From NCBI RefSeq assembly GCF_002221525.1, contig NZ_CP011028.1, positions 2,677,001 through 2,741,000 on the forward strand: DNA of 64,000 bases. Reading direction: 5' to 3'. Every line of letters starts with the position of its first letter. Within the stretch, counting starts at the first letter, position 1. Below, one piece after another: positions 49,192 to 58,331 of the stretch. This DNA is from Pseudoalteromonas espejiana DSM 9414. Lineage in GTDB: Bacteria; Pseudomonadota; Gammaproteobacteria; Enterobacterales; Alteromonadaceae. A program made the translations under genes and the position numbers. A model generated the notes under the pieces. That model saw nothing but the letters and a program-made list of their open reading frames with translations, was not told where the DNA came from and ran no database searches.

Positions 49192-49207
49192 TGCACAATT
49201 TATACCA
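49192..49207 (-). promoter_or_regulatory. Sigma-54 promoter for flrBC
   Basis: Minus strand reads TGGTATAAATTGTGCA, with GG and GC at the sigma-54 spacing and GTGCA near the -12 consensus. It lies 36 bases before flrB. FlrA would be the activator. Confidence 0.7.
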
Positions 49208-49287
49208 AATTTTATTTATATATTTTTCATAAAGTTACACACTAAATTTAAGCGACATAAAAATGACGCACACGAAAAGGAATAATA

Positions 49288-49881
49288 ATGGGAGAGCAAA
49301 TAAAGTGCCGTTGCCCGTGGCTCGATACCACTAAACCAGATTACGTTATTTACCATGATGAAGAATGGGGTGTACCTCTTTATGATGACACTAAACTATT
49401 TGAGTTTATTACCTTAGAGTCGGCCCAAGCAGGGCTTAGTTGGTACACTATTTTAAAAAAGCGTGAAGGCTATAAAAAAGCATTTGCTAATTTTGATGTG
49501 TACAAAGTAGCTAAATTTACAGCTGATGACATTGAGCGACTCATGCTTGATGAAGGCATAGTGCGTAACCGTTTAAAAATTGCAGCAACGGTTAATAACG
49601 CCAACCGATTTATAGAAATTCAAAAAGAGTTTGGTAGTTTTAGTGATTACCAATGGCAGTTTGTAAACAACAAGCCAATTATCAGCAATTTAAATAGCAT
49701 AGATGACTACCCTGCAATAACAGAGGCCTCTACCGCGTTTGCAAAGGATTTAAAAAAACGTGGCTTTAAGTTTTTAGGGCCTACAACGGTTTACGCACAT
49801 ATGCAGGCCTGCGGCATGGTTAACGACCACAGTAATGATTGCTTTAGAAAAGAAGAAATTATTAAGGCTTTTGGTGAATAA
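49288..49881 (+). CDS. tag: DNA-3-methyladenine glycosylase I
   Basis: Base-excision repair enzyme removing 3-methyladenine. 197 residues. Zinc/active-site features are visible: RCPWL near the N-terminus, YHDEEWGVP, LESAQAGLSWYTILKKREGY, the FKFLGPTTVYAHMQACGMVNDH block and the final HSNDCF. ATG at 49288 follows AAAAGGAA. It is the only plus-strand gene in the flagellar regulator region and separates flrA from flrBC, which are adjacent in vibrios. Confidence 0.96.
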   Translation: MGEQIKCRCPWLDTTKPDYVIYHDEEWGVPLYDDTKLFEFITLESAQAGLSWYTILKKREGYKKAFANFDVYKVAKFTADDIERLMLDEGIVRNRLKIAATVNNANRFIEIQKEFGSFSDYQWQFVNNKPIISNLNSIDDYPAITEASTAFAKDLKKRGFKFLGPTTVYAHMQACGMVNDHSNDCFRKEEIIKAFGE

Positions 49882-49913
49882 GTGATTTATAACCATAAAA
49901 CTGATTTGTTCAC

Positions 49914-49992
49914 AAAGAGGATAAGAGACGCTGCGCTTTAAAGAAGTAACGCATAAGTTAATTGTGGTTTCTCATTTGCCCTCTTTTTTAAG
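49914..49992 (+). terminator. Probable terminator after tag
   Basis: An interrupted stem (AAGAGG and AGAGA pairing with TCTC and CCTCTT) ends in a run of six T. It follows the tag stop by about 30 bases. The long, partly open loop makes it weaker than the other terminators. Confidence 0.45.
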
Positions 49993-50010
49993 ATGCGCGT
50001 TTAAGTAATT

Positions 50011-50086
50011 AAAAGCTGCGCTTTTTACGCGAGCAAGCTGTGCGTCTACCGCCAAAGTTTAAGTTTTGCGTTTAGCTTGTAGACGC
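50011..50086. repeat. Inverted-repeat block between tag and flrA
   Basis: A small hairpin (AAAAGC, loop, GCTTTT, 50011-50026) is followed by arms GCGTCTAC (50042-50049) and GTAGACGC (50079-50086), with further pairing outside (AGCAAGC against GCTTCG/GTGCTGCT). It ends just after the flrA stop. It may be a termination region or a dispersed palindromic repeat; a genome search is needed to tell. Confidence 0.45.
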
Positions 50087-50097
50087 GAAGCGTGCTG

Positions 50098-51534
50098 CTA
50101 ATCTCGTGAAAGATTATACTTTTTCATTTTTTCGACGAGTGTTGTGCGCCTTACACCTAATATTTCTGCAGCGCGTGCCACAACATAATCAAAGCGTTCA
50201 AGTGCTTGGGTAATTAAGCTTATTTCAAGTTCGGCTAAATAATCTTTAAGCTCAATGCCCTCTTCTGGTAATACGCCTGAGCCAGCTTGGTTAAATTCAG
50301 GTTCTGGCTCGTTGTCATAATCGCTAAAGCCAGTACTGAAAATATCGTTAAACGCATCTTTTTCAAGTAGTTCTTCAGGGTATTCTGGCTCGTAAGCGTC
50401 TACATCAATATAACGGTATTTATTAGGTAGATCAGGTACATCAACCACCTTTTCAGGGAACATAATCACCATACGTTCCACTAAATTTGCAAGCTCACGT
50501 ATATTGCCCGGCCACGCATGTTCTTTAAGGCTATCTACCGCGCGCTCCGTAAATTTTGCCGACGTACCGCTTTGCTCGTTTACCCGGCGCATTAGCTCTT
50601 TAAGTAATAAAGGTATATCGTCTGCACGCTCATTAAGTGATGGGTTTTCTATAGGAAACACATTTAAACGGTAATATAAATCTTCTCTAAAGCTGCCTTT
50701 TTCAATCATTTCTTCAAGGTTACGGTGAGTAGCGGCTATAACTCGCACATCTGCTTGAATTGCTTTAGTACCGCCAACTCGCTCATAACTTCGCTCTTGC
50801 AGTACGCGAAGTAGCTTAACTTGCATTTGCAGTGGCATATCACCTATTTCATCTAAAAATAGTGTACCGCCTTGAGCTAGTTCAAAGCGCCCTTTTCGCG
50901 CCGAAATAGCGCCGGTAAACGCCCCTTTTTCATGCCCAAATAACTCGCTTTCGAGCAGTTCCCCGGGTATGGCACCACAGTTTACTGGTACAAACGGCCC
51001 AGTATTACGCTTAGATAATAAATGTACATTACGCGCAACCACTTCTTTACCCGTCCCCGACTCCCCTAAAATAAGTACGTTCGCGTCGGTTTTAGCTACT
51101 TGCTCTATTAAAAAACGCACATTTTTAACAGCATCGGTTTCGCCAACTAAACCATCAAATGTTTTATGAGGTTTAGTGTGTTTGTGACTACCAGGAAGCA
51201 TACGCTGATATTGCTGGCAATCGTGTAATAACTGTGTGGTTACTTCGTGATTAAACGGCTCGCAAATTAAACCGACAACATTTGCAATACTAAGGAGTGG
51301 TTTAAGTGTTTCACCGATTAATAAAAAAGGCAGGGTTGGGTAGCGTTTAATTAAGCTTTCATGATCTAAGCTTTGTAATGCACCTAAAATTACAATGCAT
51401 TCTTGTTGTTGATACTTATTGCATACTTGTTCGAAGTTTTGCTCGTCAAAGCTTAAAACAGCTTCACCAATAAATGTCAGTGAAGCATGTAAACCAATCG
51501 CACGATTATTATTATTATCTAGAATCAAGATCAT
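50098..51534 (-). CDS. flrA: Flagellar master regulator FlrA (FleQ), sigma-54 activator
   Basis: 478 residues: an N-terminal FleQ-type domain (1-115) without a phosphorylatable Asp pattern, an AAA+ domain with Walker A GESGTGKE (157-164), GAFTGA (204-209) and LFLDEIGD, and a C-terminal Fis-type HTH ([18 protein letters not shown]). It starts the flagellar cascade with RNA polymerase-sigma-54; FleQ homologues also bind c-di-GMP. It is preceded by a sigma-70-like promoter and a perfect inverted repeat. Confidence 0.95.
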   Translation of the reverse strand: MILILDNNNNRAIGLHASLTFIGEAVLSFDEQNFEQVCNKYQQQECIVILGALQSLDHESLIKRYPTLPFLLIGETLKPLLSIANVVGLICEPFNHEVTTQLLHDCQQYQRMLPGSHKHTKPHKTFDGLVGETDAVKNVRFLIEQVAKTDANVLILGESGTGKEVVARNVHLLSKRNTGPFVPVNCGAIPGELLESELFGHEKGAFTGAISARKGRFELAQGGTLFLDEIGDMPLQMQVKLLRVLQERSYERVGGTKAIQADVRVIAATHRNLEEMIEKGSFREDLYYRLNVFPIENPSLNERADDIPLLLKELMRRVNEQSGTSAKFTERAVDSLKEHAWPGNIRELANLVERMVIMFPEKVVDVPDLPNKYRYIDVDAYEPEYPEELLEKDAFNDIFSTGFSDYDNEPEPEFNQAGSGVLPEEGIELKDYLAELEISLITQALERFDYVVARAAEILGVRRTTLVEKMKKYNLSRD

Positions 51535-51575
51535 TAGTCAGCGAACCACAGTTACAACAAGCTATTAGTATTTAA

Positions 51576-51603
51576 ATTGTAAGCGAGTTTGAGAGGGATG
51601 CAA
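51576..51603 (-). promoter_or_regulatory. Putative sigma-70 promoter for flrA
   Basis: Minus strand: TTGCAT, 16 bases, TACAAT, about 40 bases before the flrA ATG. A sigma-70 promoter is expected for the top regulator of the cascade. Confidence 0.45.
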
Positions 51604-51611
51604 GCACTAAG

Positions 51612-51647
51612 CGGCAGTTTTTTGACATCATTGCCAAAAAACTGCCG
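51612..51647. promoter_or_regulatory. Perfect 12-base inverted repeat upstream of flrA
   Basis: Arms CGGCAGTTTTTT and AAAAAACTGCCG with a 12-base spacer, nine bases before the putative -35 box of flrA and 36 bases after the MBL-fold gene. No T tract follows on the minus strand, so it is either a weak terminator of the upstream gene or an operator of flrA. Confidence 0.55.
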
Positions 51648-51683
51648 TTAGATTAACTTTAAGTAATACTTAAGAATTATCTG

Positions 51684-52958
51684 TTAACAAATCGAGAGAA
51701 AGTTTAAAAATGCTTGTGCTTTAGGTCTATGGATATTTGGGGTTCTTCGTACATTACAAAAGCTTGCAACTTCAGCATTATTCCAATGATAAACACCGGT
51801 TAAACAACCAAAAAAATGCCTGTAGTCTACATAATATTCACTTCTTGGTATTAAATTGTCAGAATGAGATAACAAGATTGCGGCACTTGATTTACGAGTA
51901 TTAATAACAAATTTTTCTCTTATTTTATCATCAATCATAATATTAAAAACAAAATAATAATCTTCTAAATTTTCGGACTTCCTAAGCGCGTTAACAAGAC
52001 TACTCTGAACAAGTTTTGAGAATTTTATCTTCTCATATGAGATACATATTTCACTTTCATAATCGAGTAACTCTTCTTGAAGTACTAACTTTCGCGCTTC
52101 ATAATCTTCTTTCGAATAACACTGCTTTCTCTCCTTTGATAGCTCACCAGTTTGTAAGTCTATCTCGCCCTCACCTTTATCAGCTAGAATAATAGCTTTA
52201 GGATCAAATTCTTTTACTTCATATGCATCTGCAACCCCTCTAAAATCATTCAATTTAGCTAATTTACCACCTAACAAATATTTACCAGCAAATGGTAGAT
52301 GATTTTTAGCAGGAAATAACTTTGTGTAATCTAGGTAACGTTTAAAGAATTGTTGCTTTTTCTGTTCTGCTTTAAATTCTAATTCAGGATCAGCAAAATC
52401 ATAATAGGTTTGTGGATAAGGTCCAGCTCCAGTGTAGCCTAAAGCTAACAAATCTAATTCTGAGCAATGCCTTGAAATAATCGAATGTAACCTTGTTGTA
52501 TGCTTAGCTGATTCTATACAGTCATTCAAGTTTAAAATATTTACACCATCACAACTTACAAATAAAGCAGAGTCTATATCTGAAGCAGAACCGTGTATAT
52601 TTGGCACCACATATAAATGCGTATCTCCGTATAAGCCATACTCTATAGGGGTTACTTCAATCCCATCAGCCCTTGCTTTATATAAGAGATAATTATTTTC
52701 AAAAACAGGTATTATCACTGGTTTTTTGCCATATTTATCAAATAGTTTATGCAAAAAAATCGGATCATAATGATCTGGGTGAATATGTGAAATATAAATA
52801 ACATCCGGTTCCTTTATAATCTCAAGTGGATTATCTATCAAAGGAAACTGATGCCAAGCTCCATCATATGCTCCAGGTGTAAACCAAGGATCTGTTAGTA
52901 TCCTAATATCTTTTGTCTCGATTTCTATACAAGCACTATAAATATAACGAACCTTCAT
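51684..52958 (-). CDS. Metallo-beta-lactamase-fold protein resembling the CMP-sialate hydroxylase catalytic fold
   Basis: 424 residues. The zinc motif is HIHPDH (H58, H60, D62, H63) within YISHIHPDHYD; further candidate metal ligands are the His of NIHGSASD and the Asp of NLNDC. The start (ILTDPWFTPGAYDGAWHQFP) and KNHLPFAGKYLLGG remind me of the metallo-beta-lactamase part of CMP-N-acetylneuraminate hydroxylases, but no Rieske cysteine/histidine cluster is present, so it cannot be that enzyme as such. The family is often found in surface polysaccharide loci. It is visibly more AT-rich than its neighbours and sits between flagellin and flrA, where flaG, fliD and fliS usually lie. Inference: it may act on the flagellin sugar or its nucleotide precursor. 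The precise function is unknown. Confidence 0.7.
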   Translation of the reverse strand: MKVRYIYSACIEIETKDIRILTDPWFTPGAYDGAWHQFPLIDNPLEIIKEPDVIYISHIHPDHYDPIFLHKLFDKYGKKPVIIPVFENNYLLYKARADGIEVTPIEYGLYGDTHLYVVPNIHGSASDIDSALFVSCDGVNILNLNDCIESAKHTTRLHSIISRHCSELDLLALGYTGAGPYPQTYYDFADPELEFKAEQKKQQFFKRYLDYTKLFPAKNHLPFAGKYLLGGKLAKLNDFRGVADAYEVKEFDPKAIILADKGEGEIDLQTGELSKERKQCYSKEDYEARKLVLQEELLDYESEICISYEKIKFSKLVQSSLVNALRKSENLEDYYFVFNIMIDDKIREKFVINTRKSSAAILLSHSDNLIPRSEYYVDYRHFFGCLTGVYHWNNAEVASFCNVRRTPNIHRPKAQAFLNFLSIC

Positions 52959-52960
52959 AA

Positions 52961-52997
52961 AGACTTCTTCCTGCTTTAATAACTAAGAAAGAAGTCT
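52961..52997 (-). promoter_or_regulatory. Hairpin between flagellin and the MBL-fold gene, covering the latter's ribosome binding site
   Basis: Arms AGACTTCTT (52961-52969) and AAGAAGTCT (52989-52997), with a 19-base loop. On the minus-strand transcript the second arm and the loop edge contain AGGAAGAAG, the ribosome binding site of the MBL-fold gene, two bases before its ATG. It may also stabilise the 3' end of flagellin mRNA. Confidence 0.45.
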
Positions 52998-53005
52998 ACA
53001 TGATA

Positions 53006-53791
53006 TTATAATAAACCTAAAATTGACTCAGCAGATTGATTTGCTTGACCGCGCAGTGCAATGGATGCTTGAGACAAAATATCATTAGAGGCTTGCTGAG
53101 ATATTGCCTGTGCATAATCAGTATCTTCAATACGGCTTTGGCTCGCTGCAATATTTTCTTTCTGAGTACCCAGCCCCTTAATAGTACTCGCTAAAGTATT
53201 TTGAAAAGCCCCTAGCTCTGCACGTTGGGCGTTAATTTCTTCCGCTGCTTGGTCGCTAATATCAATTGCGGCTTGTGCCCCCGCTTGCGTAGAGATATTA
53301 ATAGTTGAGATTACTGATGCAAAACTACCATCTGAAGGCGTGGTTGTTTGTGTGGTATTGGCATCAGGCCCTACTTGAAACGACACCGGCTGACCATCAA
53401 ATAAAGGCTTACCGCCAAAAGACGCGTTTTCAAACGTCTCTGTGATTTGACTTTGTAGCTGAACTACCTCTTCTTGCAATGCTGCACGGTCACTATCATT
53501 AAGGGCTCCGTTGCCCGCTTGAATAGAAAGCTCACGGATACGTGATACCGCATCATTGACACCGGACAAACTTGAATCAGTGACTTGAGAGTATGAAATA
53601 CCATCGTAAGCATTTCGTACAGCTTGGCCATAACCATCTTGTTGTGAGGTTAAACGGTCTATAATTTGCAAAGCTGCGGCATCATCCGCCGCAGAATTAA
53701 CTTTTTTACCTGTCGCAAGTTGCTCAGCAAGCTTATTGGACGTTTGTTGATTTTGACTAAGTAAACTAGTGTTTGGTGATTGAATTTTCAT
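53006..53791 (-). CDS. fliC: Flagellin
   Basis: Filament subunit. 261 residues from ATG at 53791, which has GGAGG five bases upstream; a TTG start at 53806 is an artefact. The conserved N-terminal D0/D1 (LAEQLATGKKVNSAADDAA and RIRELSIQAGNGALNDSDRA) and C-terminal D1/D0 (RAELGAFQNTLASTIKGL and ASQSRIEDTDYAQAISQQ) domains are almost contiguous; the variable D2/D3 region is reduced to a short Ser/Thr-rich stretch (about 140-175). Those Ser/Thr residues are possible glycosylation sites, in keeping with the pseudaminic acid genes next door. A flaG-fliD-fliS group does not follow. Confidence 0.95.
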   Translation of the reverse strand: MKIQSPNTSLLSQNQQTSNKLAEQLATGKKVNSAADDAAALQIIDRLTSQQDGYGQAVRNAYDGISYSQVTDSSLSGVNDAVSRIRELSIQAGNGALNDSDRAALQEEVVQLQSQITETFENASFGGKPLFDGQPVSFQVGPDANTTQTTTPSDGSFASVISTINISTQAGAQAAIDISDQAAEEINAQRAELGAFQNTLASTIKGLGTQKENIAASQSRIEDTDYAQAISQQASNDILSQASIALRGQANQSAESILGLL

Positions 53792-53874
53792 GGCAGCCTC
53801 CGACAAACTAATCGTATAAATTATAGCTTAATTTGCCAATTTTTACACTTTGTACCATGTTTAAGCTAAATTAA

Positions 53875-55002
<1,128 letters not shown>

Positions 55003-55010
55003 ATACTGCT

Positions 55011-56213
55011 ATGAAAAATAAAGTAATTCCTTACGGTAAGCAAAGTATTTCACAAGATGATATAGATGCCGTTGTTAATGTATTAAAGTCTGACTGGCTT
55101 ACACAAGGCCCTAAAGTACCCGCTTTTGAGCACGCAACTGCTAATTACTGTGGTGCAAAATTTGCCTGTGCAACCAATAGCGCTACATCAGCATTGCATA
55201 TTGCTTGCTTAGCGTTAGGCGTTGGCGAGGGTGACACCGTTTGGACATCCCCAATTTCATTTGTTGCCTCTGCTAATTGTGCTTTGTATTGTGGGGCAAA
55301 AGTAGATTTTGTCGATATAGACCTCGAAACAGGGAATATGTCTCCATTGGCTTTGGAGCAGAAATTATTAGAAGCAGAAAAAACAAACTCTTTACCGAAA
55401 GTTGTAATTCCTGTTCACCTTGCGGGTCAATCATGTGATATGCAGGCCATTGCAAATCTAGCCAAAAAGTACAACTTCAAAATAATTGAAGACGCATCTC
55501 ATGCTATTGGTGCTAAATATCACAATAAACCTGTTGGCTGTTGCGACTACTCAGATATCACTGTATTTAGCTTTCACCCAGTTAAAATTATTACCTCAGC
55601 TGAAGGTGGTATGGCAGTATCCAACAGCGAAGAAATCGATAACAAGTTGAAGCGCTTGCGCAGTCATGGAATTACTAATAATCCTGATGAAATGACAGAA
55701 CCAAGCCACGGACCTTGGTATTATCAACAAATTGAACTTGGCTTTAATTATCGAATGACAGAATTACAAGCCGCACTTGGGTTAAGCCAGCTAAATCAAC
55801 TCGACAACTTTGTTAAGGTACGAAATCTAATTGCAAAACAATTCGATGTATTTTTTACTGAGCAAAGCATGCAATCGCTGTTAGTCACTGAAGAATGTTA
55901 CAGTAGTTATCATTTGTATATTTTGCGCTTAGAGTTTAGCAATCAAGCGCTGCAAGCTATGATGATCAAACAACTTAGAGCTCAGGGCATACAAGCTCAT
56001 TTGCACTATATTCCAATCTTTTTGCAGCCTTTCTATCAACAGCTGGGCTTTGCTAAATCAACCTTCCCAAATGCGATGAAATACTATTCTCAAGCTATTA
56101 CTATACCTTTACACCCTGCACTTACAGAGCAAGAAATTAGCACGGTTAAAAGTACAGTTAAGAGTCTTTATCAACAACTTAGTTCTTCGAGTAAATCCAC
56201 ACCATCCCAATAA
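55011..56213 (+). CDS. pseC: UDP-4-amino-4,6-dideoxy-N-acetyl-altrosamine transaminase PseC
   Basis: Second step of pseudaminic acid synthesis, a PLP-dependent aminotransferase. 400 residues with the DegT/DnrJ/EryC1 fold; PLP lysine K192 in FSFHPVKIITSAEGG, and TNSATSALHIACLALG. Its last 43 bases overlap the end of the convergent LuxC-like gene. Confidence 0.95.
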   Translation: MKNKVIPYGKQSISQDDIDAVVNVLKSDWLTQGPKVPAFEHATANYCGAKFACATNSATSALHIACLALGVGEGDTVWTSPISFVASANCALYCGAKVDFVDIDLETGNMSPLALEQKLLEAEKTNSLPKVVIPVHLAGQSCDMQAIANLAKKYNFKIIEDASHAIGAKYHNKPVGCCDYSDITVFSFHPVKIITSAEGGMAVSNSEEIDNKLKRLRSHGITNNPDEMTEPSHGPWYYQQIELGFNYRMTELQAALGLSQLNQLDNFVKVRNLIAKQFDVFFTEQSMQSLLVTEECYSSYHLYILRLEFSNQALQAMMIKQLRAQGIQAHLHYIPIFLQPFYQQLGFAKSTFPNAMKYYSQAITIPLHPALTEQEISTVKSTVKSLYQQLSSSSKSTPSQ

Positions 56214-57304
56214 TGATAAAATGTGAGCGCTTGCCCTAAAGAAACAGTTCTAATGGCAACAGCTGCAAGTTGATTTTGCTCACTGGCGTTTAATCCAAAA
56301 CAACTAATAGTTTGTAATTTATCCGTTTTATTTAATTCTAAACGCTGCAGTTGATAAGACAAAATCAAACCATCACCTTGGTGATGTAATAGCATATCTG
56401 GTAAAAATGTCAGTAATTCACAACGCATAAATTCAGAGTATTTATCAATAGCTTGTATATTAATATTCGCAAGTAGAATTAACTGCTGTAAATGATATAA
56501 ACGATTGGCTTTTGCGGTTTGGCTAAACTGTGATTCATCTTTACTAAGAGCTAAGCGAAGTGCCTGCCAAAATAACTGCTGTAACTCTAAGGATGTCTGA
56601 TACCACAAGATAGCTTTGGGTGAAGAACAAGCTTGTTGAGAGAAAGCATTAAAGTCACGAATAAAACGTGTCACAGCAAGGTCAACATCGAGATTTGTCG
56701 AAAGACGAATGACAGCTAACGAGTATCGATCAGGGAAGCATACTTGGTGTTGAACATTGGCTTGTTGATTGATTTTTTCTATTGCATCATCGCCACCCCA
56801 GATGATCCGCATATCGCAATGCTCACTAAAATGCTCGGTGATAACCTGCGCATTACTTGGATAAGATACAATGGCACACAATGAGTTTAATACCGAGTAT
56901 GGATGCAAGGATAAAAATTCATTCAGTAAAGCTATCAACTGATAAGTTTGCTCGCCACTGCGATCACTGATCCTCACAATATTACAGTTACCGCAGAGCA
57001 TACTCAGTAGTAAACTATAAAAATACACTGTATCTACATTAGCCGGAGTAATATGAAACACCAATCCTCTTGGCTGACTATGATTTAACGCCATGTAGTG
57101 TTTTTTCATAGCAAGTATATTTGCCTTTCGACACCAAAACCCCAGTGCTGATATTGCATTCGATTGCTGCTTTTTCAACAAGAACTGTGAGAAAGCAGCA
57201 ATATCAGCAACAGTATCATCTTGAAACGGCGCTGCCTGCGGTGATAACTGCGTAAAATTCCCCTGCAATTGCTGTAATGAGGTATGTTTAAATAAAGGTG
57301 TCAC
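56171..57304 (-). CDS. LuxC-like acyl-CoA/acyl-protein reductase
   Basis: 377 residues, shorter than bioluminescence LuxC (about 480). Family features: HITPANVDTVYFYSLLLS and GNCNIVRIS of the nucleotide-binding fold, and a likely catalytic C226 in FSQQACSSPK. LuxC reduces acyl groups to aldehydes with NADPH, receiving them on this Cys from LuxE. No luxAB is present, so light production is not the purpose here. The start is GTG at 57304 after AGGGG, overlapping the LuxE-like gene by 17 bases. Last gene of the pse operon; its end overlaps pseC from the opposite strand. Confidence 0.85.
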   Translation of the reverse strand: MTPLFKHTSLQQLQGNFTQLSPQAAPFQDDTVADIAAFSQFLLKKQQSNAISALGFWCRKANILAMKKHYMALNHSQPRGLVFHITPANVDTVYFYSLLLSMLCGNCNIVRISDRSGEQTYQLIALLNEFLSLHPYSVLNSLCAIVSYPSNAQVITEHFSEHCDMRIIWGGDDAIEKINQQANVQHQVCFPDRYSLAVIRLSTNLDVDLAVTRFIRDFNAFSQQACSSPKAILWYQTSLELQQLFWQALRLALSKDESQFSQTAKANRLYHLQQLILLANINIQAIDKYSEFMRCELLTFLPDMLLHHQGDGLILSYQLQRLELNKTDKLQTISCFGLNASEQNQLAAVAIRTVSLGQALTFYHYWDGVDLLEELSC

Positions 57305-58331
57305 TACAGCCCCTAACTTGTGATTTAGCTAACCGCCCTTGTACCGTAAAGTATTTACCCAGTCGGCCGCATTGGCAATTATCTTCACCATGCAAAGTGC
57401 CTAAATCCTCGGTTAATAAACGGTGTCCTGGGTAGCTTTTAGCAAGCACTGACTCAACTTGGATCACCCCTTGCGTATTAGTAGGTAAAGGCTGCTGTGT
57501 GGCAGCATCAACAATACTAATATCAGACCAAGCTGGTGTATGTAAAAAACCATGCTCACATTCAATGTAAATTGTGCCCGTCTGTTCTACCATGCCATAG
57601 TAATCATGCACCTTAATAGCACCTAGTTGCTCAGCTACGGCTTGTTTAAATGCCTTATTGCTCACTGCGTGTTGTTGCATTTTTTTCCAGCCACCACCAT
57701 GCAATAAGACCCCTTTTTCAAATTTCATGTTTTTATCGCATTTAGTCAATGCCTGAATAAATTGCTGCCAAACAATAAAAGTAAAACCAAACATAAACAC
57801 TGGCGTTGCCCTGTACTTTTCAAAAAAAGCATCAATGACAGGCATGTTTAAAGTCATATCATCATTTAGGGCAAAATGCGGATCACGACCAAAAAACAAC
57901 ATGCCTTGTATGCCTGCTGCACGTGCTGACATTGTTGTTTTTTTTCGTATCGTCTGTTTCGCATCAATAATCAACATAGGTAAACGTTGTTTACCTAACC
58001 AATGCTGCAATGTTTTTGTCAGAATTTTACTTTGTAACTGCGCAGTCTGTGCATCTAATGATATCTTAGATACCGCGCCGCTGGTACCCGACGAAGTTAA
58101 CAAACGATGTTGTTGATCTGCATTTATGCTGGATAATAAAAATTGCTTAAATAATGGTACAGCTAATGGCATTGTGTCTGCAAATGATTGCTGCAAACGC
58201 TGATAAGGCGCACAATGTTTCTTATGATGACTATCTAAAAAGGTAAGTTGGCTATGTAAAAAAGCTTGCTTTTCATTATTCGCTAAACCATATACGGGTA
58301 ATTCTAGTAACTGTTCATCAGTTAAGTGCAT
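57288..58331 (-). CDS. LuxE-like acyl-protein synthetase
   Basis: 347 residues. The ATP/AMP-forming motif LLTSSGTSGAVSK, then LHGGGWKKMQ and HDYYGMVEQTGTIYIE, match the acyl-protein synthetase family. A Cys close to the C-terminus (VRGCSDTF) corresponds to the residue that carries the acyl group in LuxE. It would activate a carboxylic acid or take an acyl group and hand it to the LuxC-like partner. It overlaps the AMP-ligase gene by 14 bases. Confidence 0.87.
   Translation of the reverse strand: MHLTDEQLLELPVYGLANNEKQAFLHSQLTFLDSHHKKHCAPYQRLQQSFADTMPLAVPLFKQFLLSSINADQQHRLLTSSGTSGAVSKISLDAQTAQLQSKILTKTLQHWLGKQRLPMLIIDAKQTIRKKTTMSARAAGIQGMLFFGRDPHFALNDDMTLNMPVIDAFFEKYRATPVFMFGFTFIVWQQFIQALTKCDKNMKFEKGVLLHGGGWKKMQQHAVSNKAFKQAVAEQLGAIKVHDYYGMVEQTGTIYIECEHGFLHTPAWSDISIVDAATQQPLPTNTQGVIQVESVLAKSYPGHRLLTEDLGTLHGEDNCQCGRLGKYFTVQGRLAKSQVRGCSDTFI

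Noticed and set aside
56171..58331. Bioluminescence (lux) operon
   Set aside because: Only LuxC- and LuxE-like proteins are present; luxA, luxB and luxD are absent and the neighbours are nonulosonate genes.
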